Of a stretch of 64,000 nt of DNA, positions 35,391 through 44,596 are shown piece after piece (position 1 is the stretch's first letter; every line of letters starts with the position of its first letter). The position numbers and the translations under genes are program-made. The notes beneath the pieces are model-generated. The model did no database searches. It had not been told where the DNA came from and saw only the letters and a list, made by a program, of their open reading frames with translations. The DNA is taken from NCBI RefSeq assembly GCF_015773195.1, contig NZ_JADWYK010000001.1, positions 124,001 through 188,000 of the forward strand. Direction: 5' to 3'. Source of the stretch: Hymenobacter guriensis (GTDB taxonomy: Bacteria; Bacteroidota; Bacteroidia; Cytophagales; Hymenobacteraceae).

Positions 35391-36878
35391 TCATTTGTCC
35401 AGCAGCGCAAACATTTCGGTCAGCACCTGTTTGTCGTCAAAATCAGTTTTTACCCCTTTAATTTCCTGGTAAGACTCGTGGCCTTTGCCGGCTACCAGCA
35501 CAATGTCGCCGGGCCCGGCCAGGGCGCAGGCCGTTTTGATGGCCTCGCGCCGGTCGGCAATGGTGAGCACCTTGCCCAGGTCCTGGGGCTGCACGCCGGC
35601 CTGCATCTGGGTTAGAATGTCCTGGGGGTCTTCAAAGCGGGGGTTGTCGGAGGTGAGCACCACGCGGCTGGAGCCTTGGCACGCCAGGTTAGCCATGATG
35701 GGCCGCTTGGCGCCGTCGCGGTTGCCGCCGCAGCCCACCACCGTAATCACCTGCTGGCTGGGCTGGCGGATATCGGCAATGGTCTGGAGCACGTTTTCCA
35801 GCGCGTCGGGCGTGTGCGCGTAGTCTATGATGCCGGTCACGCGCGTCTTCGGCGATACCACCGGCTCGAAGCGGCCCGGCGCCGAGGTCAGCCCCGACAG
35901 CACCGTGAGGACTTCCGTGGGCTCTTCGCCCAGCAGCACCGCCGCCCCGTACACGGCCAGCAGGTTGTAGGCGTTGAACACCCCAATCAGCCGGAACTGC
36001 GCCTCGCGCCCGTCGATTTCGAGATGCAGCCCGTGCACAGCGTTTTCGATGAGCTTGCCCCGGAACGAAGCCGGTCCGCGCAGGGAATACGATTCGCGGC
36101 GGCCCACCACGTTCTGCAGCATCACCGGCCCGCGCTTGTCGTCGGCATTGGTGAGGGCAAACGCCGACTTGGGCAGCGCGTCGAAAAAGCCCTTTTTGGC
36201 TTTCAGGTATTCCTGGAAAGTGCCGTGGTAGTCGAGGTGGTCGTGGGTGAGGTTGGTGAATATGCCGCCCGCGAAGTGCAGGCCGGTTACGCGGTGCTGC
36301 ACCACGGCGTGGCTGCTCACTTCCATAAATACGTGCGAGCAGCCGGCCTGCACCATACGGGCCAGCAGGGCGTTCAGCCGAATGGCGTCGGGCGTGGTGT
36401 GGGTAGCCGGAATTACTTCTTCGTCAATCTGGTTCTGCACTGTACTCAGCAGCCCCACATGGTAGCCCAGCTCCCGGAACAGCTTGTGCAGCACCGTGGC
36501 GCAGGTGGTTTTGCCGTTGGTGCCCGTCACACCTACCAGCTGCAGCTTCCGCGACGGATGCCCGTAGAAAGCCGCCGCCACGCGGGCCATAGCCTCGGCG
36601 CTGTCGGCCACTTGCACATACGTAGTGTTCGGACTTAGCTCCGTCGGCAGCGCTTCGGCTACCACCACGCTGACGCCCAGCTCTTCGGCTTTCGAAATAA
36701 ACTGGTGTCCGTCGACGGTAGCTCCGCGCAGGGCGAAAAACGCCGTGCCGGGCGCGGCCTGCCGCGAGTCCAGCGTGAGGCCCTGTACGGTTGCCTCAGT
36801 GGGGCCGTGCTGGACCAGCACCTGCAGGCCGGCGAGCAATGCAGAAAGCGAATGAGAGGGCGAAGTCAGATCAGGCAT
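35391..36878 (-). CDS. murE: UDP-MurNAc-L-Ala-D-Glu:meso-DAP ligase MurE
   Basis: MurE adds the third residue of the peptide stem. 495 aa from ATG 36878 (MPDLTSPSHS). ATP loop GTNGKTT (119-125) and, near residue 410, TSDNPR: the DNPR motif is known to select meso-diaminopimelate rather than lysine, which fits a Gram-negative cell wall. It is followed by a 138-base spacer and preceded by ftsI at 45 bases. Confidence 0.96.
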   Translation of the reverse strand: MPDLTSPSHSLSALLAGLQVLVQHGPTEATVQGLTLDSRQAAPGTAFFALRGATVDGHQFISKAEELGVSVVVAEALPTELSPNTTYVQVADSAEAMARVAAAFYGHPSRKLQLVGVTGTNGKTTCATVLHKLFRELGYHVGLLSTVQNQIDEEVIPATHTTPDAIRLNALLARMVQAGCSHVFMEVSSHAVVQHRVTGLHFAGGIFTNLTHDHLDYHGTFQEYLKAKKGFFDALPKSAFALTNADDKRGPVMLQNVVGRRESYSLRGPASFRGKLIENAVHGLHLEIDGREAQFRLIGVFNAYNLLAVYGAAVLLGEEPTEVLTVLSGLTSAPGRFEPVVSPKTRVTGIIDYAHTPDALENVLQTIADIRQPSQQVITVVGCGGNRDGAKRPIMANLACQGSSRVVLTSDNPRFEDPQDILTQMQAGVQPQDLGKVLTIADRREAIKTACALAGPGDIVLVAGKGHESYQEIKGVKTDFDDKQVLTEMFALLDK

Positions 36879-36923
36879 GAGCAAGACAAGCCGGCGCAAA
36901 GCCGCACCGGCCGGAGGTAAGCG

Positions 36924-39248
36924 TTATTTTCGGTTGGATTTGTTGGGCTCGGCCGCGCGAGCCTGTGCCTGCTCGGCGCCCCCGTTTAGCTGCTGGCGCA
37001 GCTTGCGCTGGCGCTCCAGCAGGGCGGCCTTCACCTTGGCCGGGTCGGGCTCGGCGGGCGTGATGAGCTTGTTTTCGGCTAAGTCAGGGGTTTCGGGGGC
37101 AGCCACCGGGGCGACGGGCGCCGAGGTTTGCCCAATCGGCTGTAGCGTGAGGGAAATGACCGCGCCGCGCTGCAAAGGCGCACCCGCCGCCAACGACTGC
37201 GCCCGCACCCGGCCCGTGCCGTTTAGGCGCACCCGCAGGCCGCGGTTTTCGAGCAGAAACAGGGCGTCGCGCAAGCTCATGCCCACCACGCTGGGCACGC
37301 GGCCACGCTTTACGGGCTGCTCCTGCCAGGTGAGGGCTTTGTTGCCCTGGCCGGTATCGGCGCGCACCCAGTCCTCGGCGCTGGTGGCCGGCTGGGAAGG
37401 CAAGCCCATGTGCTGGGTCACCAGTTGCAACTCATCCTGCATGCCTACCCCAATAGTAGGTATACGCTGCTTTTTCTGCGGGGCGCGGGCCAGCAAGGGG
37501 CGCTGACTGGCCGCGTCGCGGGCCATGGCTTTATCGGCCACCTCGCGGAACACCGGGGCGGCCACGTCGGCCCCGTAGATGCGGCCTTTCTTGGGCGAAT
37601 CGACTACCACAATGCAGGAGTACTTGGGCTTATCGGCCGGGAAGTAGCCGCAGAAGGAGGTCGAGTACACTTTGGTATAGGCGCCGTTTTTGAATTTCCA
37701 GGCCGTGCCGGTTTTGCCAGCCATCGTAAAATCCTGGGAGCGGATGCCGCGGGCGGTGCCTTCCGTTACCACGCCTTCCATCATGGCCCGCACTTTGGCC
37801 AGGGTTTCGTCGGAGCAGATTTTGGGGTTCAGCACCTTCGACTCAAAGCTTTCCAGCACCTTATCGGCCTGCTTGATTTCGCGCACGATGATAGGCTGCA
37901 CCTTCACGCCGCCGTTGGCCACGGCGTTGTAGAAGGCCAGCGTCTGCAGGGGCGCCAGCTTCAGCTCGTAGCCGATGCTCATAGTGGTAAGGGAAGTGCG
38001 GCTCCAACTCCGGTCCCGGGGGTCTTTGATGTAGGGTCGGGCCTCGCCGCTCATCTGGAAGCCCAGCGGCTTGTCCAGCCCGAAGCGCTTAAGGTAGTCG
38101 GTGTACTTGCTGGGGTCTTTGCTGAAGGTATGGTCGGCCAGCCAGGCCACCCCGATGTTGGAGGACTTCTCGAAAACCTGCTTCACGGTGATGTTGCCGT
38201 AGCCGTGGGAGTCGGTTTTCACGGCCCCGCCCACATACATGCGGCCGTTGCCGGTATTCACCATGTCGTCGAGGGAGAGGTCGGGGTTTTCCTCGAAAAT
38301 GGCCATCATCGACGCCAGCTTGAAGGTAGAGCCCGGCTCGGTGCGCCCTTGGTCGGCAATGGCGTAGTTGTAATCCTCGCGGTACACGCCCTCGGCCACC
38401 TTGCCCAGGTTAGCCACGGCCTTGATTTCGCCAGTCTTCACTTCCATCAGAATCACGGTACCGTACTGGGCATTGTTGTCCACCAGGGACTTGTACAGCG
38501 CGTTTTCGGCCACGTCCTGCAGGTTGATATCGAGGGTGGTTTTCACGTCGTAGCCGGGCACGGGCTTCACCTCGGTGCCGTCGTAGATGGGCTTGTTGCC
38601 GCCGGGCAGGCGCTCAAACAGCGCTTCGCCGTCTTTGCCGGCCAGGTGCTGGTTGAAGGTGTACTCCAAACCCGCGCCGTTCTTGTCCTCGTTCACAAAG
38701 CCAATGGTGCGCTGAGCCAACCCGCCAAACGGCCGGAAACGCTTGTCGACTTTCTCGAAGATGGCCCCGCCCTGGTTTTTGCCGGCCCGAAAAATGGGCC
38801 ACGTCGCCATCAGCTTCTTTTCCTGGAAGTTGATCTGCCGGGAGTTCAGCCGGATGTAGCGCACGTTGCGCCGGGGGTCGTGGGCGTTTTTGAGCTTGCG
38901 CGTGTATTCCTGGGCACTTTTATCACCGAAGAACTGCGAAAGCAGCAGCCCGAGCGAATCGGCTTTCTGCTCGAACAGCCGGTCGTCCACCACCGACGGG
39001 TCCCAGGCCACCCGGTAGAAGGGCAGCGAGGTGGCCATGATACTTTCGTTGTCGGAGTAGATGTTGCCGCGGGTAGCAAACACGGGCTGGTACACGATGC
39101 GCCGCTCCTGCTCCAGGGCGCGCCACCGGTCGCCTTCCTGAAACTGAATACGCCACACCTTCACCACAATGGCCGCGGAAAATAGCGCCACGCCCAGGAA
39201 AGCCAGCCGGACGCGGGTAACAATGGATTTTTTAACGTTTCCTTTCAT
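36924..39248 (-). CDS. ftsI: septal penicillin-binding protein FtsI (PBP2/3 type) with PASTA domain
   Basis: 774-aa septal transpeptidase, monofunctional class B PBP. One N-terminal transmembrane helix at about 12-30, a pedestal domain, then the penicillin-binding domain with the SxxK motif S307-T-F-K310 in EPGSTFK, S362-S-N364 and K512-T-G514. A C-terminal PASTA-like module (about 648-710, with PSVVGMSLRDALFLLENRGL) and a Lys/Arg/Gln-rich tail follow. PASTA is unusual in Proteobacteria FtsI but common in Bacteroidota. Its start overlaps the ftsL-like gene by 17 bases. Confidence 0.96.
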   Translation of the reverse strand: MKGNVKKSIVTRVRLAFLGVALFSAAIVVKVWRIQFQEGDRWRALEQERRIVYQPVFATRGNIYSDNESIMATSLPFYRVAWDPSVVDDRLFEQKADSLGLLLSQFFGDKSAQEYTRKLKNAHDPRRNVRYIRLNSRQINFQEKKLMATWPIFRAGKNQGGAIFEKVDKRFRPFGGLAQRTIGFVNEDKNGAGLEYTFNQHLAGKDGEALFERLPGGNKPIYDGTEVKPVPGYDVKTTLDINLQDVAENALYKSLVDNNAQYGTVILMEVKTGEIKAVANLGKVAEGVYREDYNYAIADQGRTEPGSTFKLASMMAIFEENPDLSLDDMVNTGNGRMYVGGAVKTDSHGYGNITVKQVFEKSSNIGVAWLADHTFSKDPSKYTDYLKRFGLDKPLGFQMSGEARPYIKDPRDRSWSRTSLTTMSIGYELKLAPLQTLAFYNAVANGGVKVQPIIVREIKQADKVLESFESKVLNPKICSDETLAKVRAMMEGVVTEGTARGIRSQDFTMAGKTGTAWKFKNGAYTKVYSTSFCGYFPADKPKYSCIVVVDSPKKGRIYGADVAAPVFREVADKAMARDAASQRPLLARAPQKKQRIPTIGVGMQDELQLVTQHMGLPSQPATSAEDWVRADTGQGNKALTWQEQPVKRGRVPSVVGMSLRDALFLLENRGLRVRLNGTGRVRAQSLAAGAPLQRGAVISLTLQPIGQTSAPVAPVAAPETPDLAENKLITPAEPDPAKVKAALLERQRKLRQQLNGGAEQAQARAAEPNKSNRK

Positions 39249-39960
39249 CTCTACGCGGGGCAGAATGAGGGGCAGAAGCGGCCGGAGCGGCCGCAGCTTC
39301 GGTGGCAGGCACGCCCACCGGCACGGGCGGGGCGCCTACCAGGTCATCATCGGGGGAGCCCGTGAGCGGAGCGGCCGCCTGCTGGGCGCGCAAAGCCGAG
39401 TCGGCAATGGCCTGGGCGGCTACGGAGTCGGCCGTGAGCAGGGGCACGCGGTCAAGCTCGGCTTCGTCGAGGCGGCCGGCGGGCACCGTAATGCGGAAAG
39501 GTGGCGAGGAACTCTCCACCAGCCCGTAAGCGGCTACACGCCGGGCCACTTCGCTTTGCTTGCTGGCTTCCATGTAGTCCGATTTAAGGGTGGTGTAGTC
39601 GGCGCGCAGGTCTTCGGTTTCCAGCTTCAGCTTCTGGATGCTGCGGTTCATGCGCAGAGCATAGTGCGTGTTGCCGATATAGACCAGCGTTAGGAACATA
39701 ATGAACAGCACGTGCGGCAGAAAACGTACGGGCAGGCCTTCCCGGAACAGGCCATCCATGTTCGTCACGCGCTCCAACAGCGAGAATACACTCCAGGAGC
39801 TACGCGGTGCTTCTACCTTAGGGCGCCGCTCGCGCACTTCCGGCTCGGGCGTAGGCTTGGGCGCCGGGGGCTCAGGCAACGGCGCGGGCTCCGGCTCCAC
39901 GTAGCGGGGCACGTTGGCGCGGGGCTGGCTGGCGGTTGGTTTTATGGTATTGATAGCCAC
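39232..39960 (-). CDS. ftsL: FtsL-like division protein
   Basis: 242-aa bitopic protein: a long Pro/Glu/Arg-rich cytoplasmic region (1-76), one transmembrane helix at about 79-98 (FLPHVLFIMFLTLVYIGN), then a periplasmic coiled coil (about 103-140, MNRSIQKLKLETEDLRADY) and an Ala/Pro/Ser-rich tail. This is the layout of the FtsL-like proteins of Bacteroidota, much longer than the about 120 aa of E. coli FtsL. The start codon appears to be GTG at 39960. It would recruit FtsI/FtsW; identification rests on topology and position between rsmH and ftsI. Confidence 0.85.
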   Translation of the reverse strand: MAINTIKPTASQPRANVPRYVEPEPAPLPEPPAPKPTPEPEVRERRPKVEAPRSSWSVFSLLERVTNMDGLFREGLPVRFLPHVLFIMFLTLVYIGNTHYALRMNRSIQKLKLETEDLRADYTTLKSDYMEASKQSEVARRVAAYGLVESSSPPFRITVPAGRLDEAELDRVPLLTADSVAAQAIADSALRAQQAAAPLTGSPDDDLVGAPPVPVGVPATEAAAAPAASAPHSAPRRDERKR

Positions 39961-40019
39961 GGGACGTGGGAAAAGTCAAGGTAAATTCTCGCTGAGTTTT
40001 GCAGAGGGCGGCGCAGAGC

Positions 40020-40967
40020 CTACCGACTTCGCTCCTCACTTCTGATGCCGATTCGGAGCTTAGCGCTGCGGGCACGGGTGTTGAGGACCAGTTCTTCGGC
40101 CGAGGCTTCTACGGGCTTGCGCGTGAGTGCCTCAAAGGGCGTGGACGTGTGGCCAAACAGGTTTTTCTCGGCTTCGCCAAAGAATTTACCCTTGGCCAGA
40201 AAGTTCTTCACCAGCCGGTCTTCCAAGGAGTGGTAGCTCATCACCACCAGCCGACCGCCGGGCCGCAGCACCTCGGCCGTTTGCAGCAGCATATCCTGCA
40301 GGGCCGCCATTTCGTCGTTTACTTCGATGCGCAGGGCCTGAAAAACCTGGGCCAGGTACTTGTTTTCCTTGCCGCGCGGGGTGCAGCTGGCAATGGCTTT
40401 TTTCAGCTCACCAATAGTCTGGATGCCCGCACCCCGCCGGCCACTCACCACGGTGTGGGCCAGCGTGCGGGCGTTGGTTACTTCCCCGTACATCCCGAAG
40501 ATGCGGTGTAGCTCGGCTTCGCTGTACTCATTCAGCACGTCGGCGGCGCTGGGGCCGTCCTCGGCGTTCATGCGCATATCCAGCGGCCCGTCGAAGCGGG
40601 TGCTGAAGCCGCGCTCCGGCGTATCAAACTGGTGCGACGACACGCCCAGGTCGGCCAGCAGCCCATCTACGGGCAGGGCGCCGTGCCGGGCTAGCTCCCG
40701 GTGCAGGTGGCGGAAGTTGGCGCGAATAAACGTGAACTGCGGCCGGGCCAGCTGCGCGGCTTCCCGCTCAGCGTCGGCGTCCTGGTCGAAGCTGTAGAGG
40801 TGGCCGGTGGTAAGGTGCTCCAGGATGCGGCTGGAGTGGCCGCCGCCCCCGAAGGTCACGTCCACGTAGCGGCCGCCGGGCTGCAGGTCGAGGGCCTCCA
40901 GGCACTCGCGCAGCATCACCGGGCGGTGGTAGGCGGCGTCGTTGTGGTAAGTTTCCGGGGAGCTCAT
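40020..40967 (-). CDS. rsmH: 16S rRNA m4C1402 methyltransferase RsmH (MraW)
   Basis: 315-aa SAM-dependent enzyme that methylates N4 of C1402 in 16S rRNA. SAM loop VTFGGGGHSS near residue 40, a downstream LADLGVSSHQFD motif and the C-terminal SYHSLEDRLVK block are diagnostic. Its ATG overlaps the mraZ TGA (ATGA), so translation is probably coupled. Confidence 0.97.
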   Translation of the reverse strand: MSSPETYHNDAAYHRPVMLRECLEALDLQPGGRYVDVTFGGGGHSSRILEHLTTGHLYSFDQDADAEREAAQLARPQFTFIRANFRHLHRELARHGALPVDGLLADLGVSSHQFDTPERGFSTRFDGPLDMRMNAEDGPSAADVLNEYSEAELHRIFGMYGEVTNARTLAHTVVSGRRGAGIQTIGELKKAIASCTPRGKENKYLAQVFQALRIEVNDEMAALQDMLLQTAEVLRPGGRLVVMSYHSLEDRLVKNFLAKGKFFGEAEKNLFGHTSTPFEALTRKPVEASAEELVLNTRARSAKLRIGIRSEERSR

Positions 40968-41434
40968 GCGGCCAAAGGGCTGGGCCCGGTTTCGGTGGTC
41001 AGGAATTTCTGAGCCAGCTTGGAGAAGCTCTGCTGGTCTTTGATGAGGAAGTCGTCGTAGCGGGTGGGGTCCCAGATTTCGCAGCGGTTGCCCATGCCCA
41101 CGATGATGGCTTCCTTCTCGATGCCGGCGTAGCGCAACATGGTACGCGGCAATCCGAAGCGCCCGATGGCGTCGAGCTCCACCTCCGTCATGCCCCTGAA
41201 AAAGTTGCGCTGAAACTGCCGGTACTCCTCGTTGAACTCATCCAGCGCCATCACCTTCTCGTGAATTACGCGCCAGGCTGCCCGGGGGTACAGTACCAGG
41301 CAAGGCTCAAACCCGCGCACCAGCACCAATTGGTTGCCCGACGATTCGGGCAGGCTGGCCTTCACCTTGGCGGGCAGCACCAGGCGCCCTTTCGGGTCCA
41401 GCTTGCACTCGTATTCGCCGGAGAGAAGATTCAT
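40964..41434 (-). CDS. mraZ: transcriptional regulator MraZ
   Basis: 156-aa protein with two SpoVT/AbrB-like halves, each carrying a DxxGR-type motif (LDPKGRLVLPAKVK at 11-24 and LDAIGRFGLPRTM later). MraZ oligomers bind repeats before mraZ and regulate the dcw cluster. The start is ATG 41434, 23-30 bases after the expected transcription start of a good promoter. I do not see an obvious GTGGG-type MraZ operator repeat in the short leader. Confidence 0.96.
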   Translation of the reverse strand: MNLLSGEYECKLDPKGRLVLPAKVKASLPESSGNQLVLVRGFEPCLVLYPRAAWRVIHEKVMALDEFNEEYRQFQRNFFRGMTEVELDAIGRFGLPRTMLRYAGIEKEAIIVGMGNRCEIWDPTRYDDFLIKDQQSFSKLAQKFLTTETGPSPLAA

Positions 41435-41462
41435 GGGGCCTGGGCACGGGGGAGGGTATTAA

Positions 41463-41492
41463 CAAAAGTACGCAACCCCTGGCAAAAGGCAA
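41463..41492 (-). promoter_or_regulatory. dcw cluster promoter before mraZ
   Basis: On the minus strand TTG (41492-41490), exactly 19 bases, then TACTTTTG (41470-41463): a near-perfect Bacteroidota primary promoter. Distance to the mraZ ATG is 28 bases. It is the clearest promoter in the window and probably drives the 17-kb cluster. Confidence 0.8.
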
Positions 41493-41703
41493 CCACCTTT
41501 TACCATTTTCTACCACTTCAAGAAAACCCTATTTTCAGCCCGCAAATAGGGTTTTACCGCTATAGTCAATGATATAGCCGTATTGAACGACTTATGACCG
41601 AAAGCAGTTTGCCAGAATGTCAGGTGCTGGGGCATACTAGGGTCCGGCCCGAAATTACCACGCTGCATTCCGGATTTTGCACGCATCCCAACGGGGGGTG
41701 CCG

Positions 41704-41711
41704 TATCTTTG
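41704..41711 (+). promoter_or_regulatory. putative -7 element of the HYC_CC_PP gene
   Basis: TATCTTTG fits TAnnTTTG and lies only 5 bases before the presumed GTG start at 41717. If used, the mRNA would be leaderless or nearly so. A -33 TTG lies about 24 bases upstream, longer than usual. Confidence 0.45.
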
Positions 41712-41716
41712 CTTTT

Positions 41717-42163
41717 GTGAAACGCCCTCTTGCTCATCGGCTGTTTGGTGCCTGGCTGGCCCTGTTGGTGCTCACCGCTTCGGTGGGCCTGACGGTGCAG
41801 CGGCATACCTGCCGGGTAAGCGGGCAGCACTCAGCCCACGTGGTGTTCAGCTCGCCCCGGCATGGCTGCCCACCGGCCGTGCCAGCTGCCGGGCAGCATC
41901 AGTCCGGCAAGGCCAGGCTGCAGAAAGCCTGCTGCGAGTTCAGCGCCCAGCATCATAAGGTAGACCTGCCGACGGCCGGCCTGAAGGCACTCAAGCTGGT
42001 GCCACCCGCGCTAACCGCCTGGCTGTCCGACGCCGTGTGGCCGCAGGCGCCCGCCGTGCGTTCGGTGCTGGCGCATGCTGATATCTGGCACGCCTCGGAT
42101 ACCTCGCCCCCGGCCCGCGCCGGCCGCATGCTTCTTACGTTCGTCTGCACGCTGGTGGTGTAG
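41717..42163 (+). CDS. HYC_CC_PP-type small membrane protein
   Basis: 148-aa protein with an N-terminal membrane segment or signal (about 10-26), then an RHTC (29-32) element, and an ACCEFSAQHHKVDL block with the C72-C73 pair and several His (metal-ligand-like residues). The name HYC_CC_PP comes from such a HxC / CC / PP pattern in Bacteroidota proteins of unknown function. The start is the GTG at 41717; upstream codons are open but not protein-like. It precedes a TonB-dependent receptor and an HMA protein, so a metal role is plausible. Confidence in the family is moderate. Confidence 0.6.
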   Translation: MKRPLAHRLFGAWLALLVLTASVGLTVQRHTCRVSGQHSAHVVFSSPRHGCPPAVPAAGQHQSGKARLQKACCEFSAQHHKVDLPTAGLKALKLVPPALTAWLSDAVWPQAPAVRSVLAHADIWHASDTSPPARAGRMLLTFVCTLVV

Positions 42164-42259
42164 CAGTAGTTCCTGCCTTGCAGCCGGGCCCTGGGTTCGG
42201 CTGATATCGGCGCGTTCAGCTCTGAATGCGCCCACTGGAAATCTGCTACTCTTCTTGCT

Positions 42260-44566
42260 ATGAATCGTTTTTCCGGGTTTGGCGGCCTGTGCGCCGCTGC
42301 CCTGCTGCTTAGCAGCCCCCGGGCTCTGGCCCAAACTGCTGCCCTGGCGCCCGTGCGCGGGCAGGTTACCGACGCCGCTTCGGCCTCTCCCCTGCCCGGC
42401 GCCGTGGTGCGCTGGCTGGGCACCACCGATGCCGCCTCGGCCGATGAGCGGGGTGGGTTTTCCATCGTGCGACCCGCCCAGGCTGGTGTGCCCCGGCTGA
42501 TCGTGAGTTTCCTGGGCTACCGCCCCGATACGCTGACGGTGGCCGCCGAAGGCACGCCCTACCTGCGCGTGGCCCTGCGCCGGGGCACGGAGCTGGCTGA
42601 GGTGAAAGTGGAAGGCCGCGCCCAGGCGTACTCGGCCCTCACGCCCACCAACTCCCAGGTTATTACCAGCCGCGACCTGACGAAATCGGCCTGCTGCAAT
42701 CTGGCCGAAAGCTTCGAAACCAACGCCGCTGTGGAGGTTTCGACCACCGATGCCGTGTCGGGCGCCAAGCAGATTCAACTGCTTGGCCTGGATGGTGCTT
42801 ATTCCCTGCTGACGGTAGACAACCAACCGGCTTTGCGCGGCCTGTCCACGCCGTACCGATTGGGGTATCTGTCGGGTACCTGGATTGAGAGCATCGACAT
42901 CATCAAAGGCATGGGCTCGGTGGTGAACGGCTACGAGTCGATTTCGGGCCAGGTGAACGTGCGCCTTAAGGAGCCCGACAAAACCGACCGGCTCCTGTTC
43001 AACGCCTACGGTAACGACCTGGGCAAATTCGACCTGAACCTAAACCTGGCCAGCCCGGTGGGCAAGCGCGGCAGCACCGTGCTGCTGCTGCACTCCGACC
43101 ACCTGGGCCGCCGCGTGGACCGCAACCACGACAACTTTCTGGATTTGCCCCTGGCTACGCAGTACAACGTGCTCAATAAGTGGAAATATAAGTCGGATAA
43201 GGGCCTGGTGGCGGAAGCGGGCGTAGGAGCCCTGCGCGAAACCCGCCAGGGTGGTCAGGTAGGCTTCCGGGAAAGCAACCCGGCGGGCTACTACGGCACC
43301 ACCATGACGGCCACGCGCTATACCGGCTTCACCAAAACCTCCTACACCTGGCCCGGCCGGCCCTACCAAAGCCTGGGGCTGCTGCTGAACGGAACCGCGT
43401 ATAGCTTTGACTCGCAGTACGGCCGCCGCACCTACAATGGCACCCAGAACACCGGGCAGGCCACGCTGCTGTTTCAGAGCATTCTGGGCACTACGGCGCA
43501 CACCTACCGGCTGGGGCTGAGCTACCTGCACGACAATTACTGGGAGTTGTACCGTACGGGCCTCACTTATCCTAATGAAACGCCCGCCCAGCGCTATGCC
43601 CGCGAAAACCGCCGCCGTCAGGAACGCGTGCCCGGAGCTTTTGCCGAGTACACGTTCCAGAATGCCAAAAACCTGACGCTGGTAGGCGGCCTCCGCCTCG
43701 ACCAACACAACCTCTACGGCTGGTTTCTGACGCCCCGCCTCAACGTGAAGTATGACGCTACGGCCTCTACCATTCTGCGAGTGGCGGCCGGCCGCGGCAC
43801 GCGCATAGCCAATCCGCTGGCCGAAAACACGGGCATGCTGGTATCGTCGCGGGAGTTTTCGGTGGCCAATAACCTGCAGCCCGAGCGGGCCTGGAACGTG
43901 GGTGGCTCCTTCACGCAATACTTCACCGTTGCCAGCCGGCCCGCCACCTTTGTGGCCGATTACTACCACACCGAGTTTCAGAACCAGGTGGTGGCCGATA
44001 TGTATTCCTCGTCGAATTTGCTGTGGATTGACAACCTGTACGGGCGCTCTTTTTCGCGCAGCCTGCAAACGGAAGTGCAGGTAGAGCCGCTGAAAGGCCT
44101 GCAGGCCAAGGCCGCATATAAGTTTCTGGACGTGCAGACCAGCTACGGCGGCCAACTGCTGCCCAAGTTCCTGACGCCCCGCCACCGCCTGTTTGCCAAC
44201 CTGAGCTACGCTACGGCTTTCGACAAGTGGCGCTTCGACCTCACGGGCCAGTGGTTTGGCCGCCGCCCCCTGGCCATGAGCCCCGGCACGGCCCACTCCG
44301 ACCCATACCACAACCCGCTGCCTACTACGCCCACCGCCGACCAGCTGAGCTACACGCCCCGCTACGTGCTGTTCAATGCCCAGGTGACGCGGGCCTTCAA
44401 GCGTTGGGAGGTGTATGCCGGCGCCGAAAACCTGCTCAACTACCGCCAGCCCAACCCCATCATCGGCGCCTCCGCCCCCTTCGGCCCGAACTTTGATGCT
44501 GCCATGGTGTGGGGCCCCACGTTCGGTCGCCTTACCTACGCCGGCCTGCGTTTCCGCCTGCAATAA
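42260..44566 (+). CDS. TonB-dependent receptor, probably metal-related
   Basis: 768-aa outer-membrane receptor. Signal peptide (about 1-25), an N-terminal carboxypeptidase-like CarboxypepD_reg domain (about 32-110, VRGQVTDAASASPLPGA), then a TonB plug starting near 140 with a C145-C146 pair (SACCNLAESFETN), and a 22-strand-type barrel ending ...TYAGLRFRLQ. The CC pair in the plug is a mark of a receptor subgroup that often sits beside HMA proteins. It imports a ligand using the proton motive force; the ligand is not shown, and a metal complex is inferred from the neighbours. Confidence 0.9.
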   Translation: MNRFSGFGGLCAAALLLSSPRALAQTAALAPVRGQVTDAASASPLPGAVVRWLGTTDAASADERGGFSIVRPAQAGVPRLIVSFLGYRPDTLTVAAEGTPYLRVALRRGTELAEVKVEGRAQAYSALTPTNSQVITSRDLTKSACCNLAESFETNAAVEVSTTDAVSGAKQIQLLGLDGAYSLLTVDNQPALRGLSTPYRLGYLSGTWIESIDIIKGMGSVVNGYESISGQVNVRLKEPDKTDRLLFNAYGNDLGKFDLNLNLASPVGKRGSTVLLLHSDHLGRRVDRNHDNFLDLPLATQYNVLNKWKYKSDKGLVAEAGVGALRETRQGGQVGFRESNPAGYYGTTMTATRYTGFTKTSYTWPGRPYQSLGLLLNGTAYSFDSQYGRRTYNGTQNTGQATLLFQSILGTTAHTYRLGLSYLHDNYWELYRTGLTYPNETPAQRYARENRRRQERVPGAFAEYTFQNAKNLTLVGGLRLDQHNLYGWFLTPRLNVKYDATASTILRVAAGRGTRIANPLAENTGMLVSSREFSVANNLQPERAWNVGGSFTQYFTVASRPATFVADYYHTEFQNQVVADMYSSSNLLWIDNLYGRSFSRSLQTEVQVEPLKGLQAKAAYKFLDVQTSYGGQLLPKFLTPRHRLFANLSYATAFDKWRFDLTGQWFGRRPLAMSPGTAHSDPYHNPLPTTPTADQLSYTPRYVLFNAQVTRAFKRWEVYAGAENLLNYRQPNPIIGASAPFGPNFDAAMVWGPTFGRLTYAGLRFRLQ

Positions 44567-44596
44567 TTCCTCGTCTTTCTTTTTCTGATTCTCCTT

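Larger units (their letters stand above)
41435..41716. other. divergent intergenic region between mraZ and HYC_CC_PP gene
   Basis: Apart from the two promoters, this 282-base spacer holds nothing I recognise. A frame upstream of the HYC_CC_PP gene stays open but does not look like protein. Confidence 0.5.

Noticed and set aside
37410..39185. 591-aa open frame on the plus strand
   Set aside because: Antisense to ftsI over nearly its full length with no recognisable protein features; a GC-rich shadow frame.
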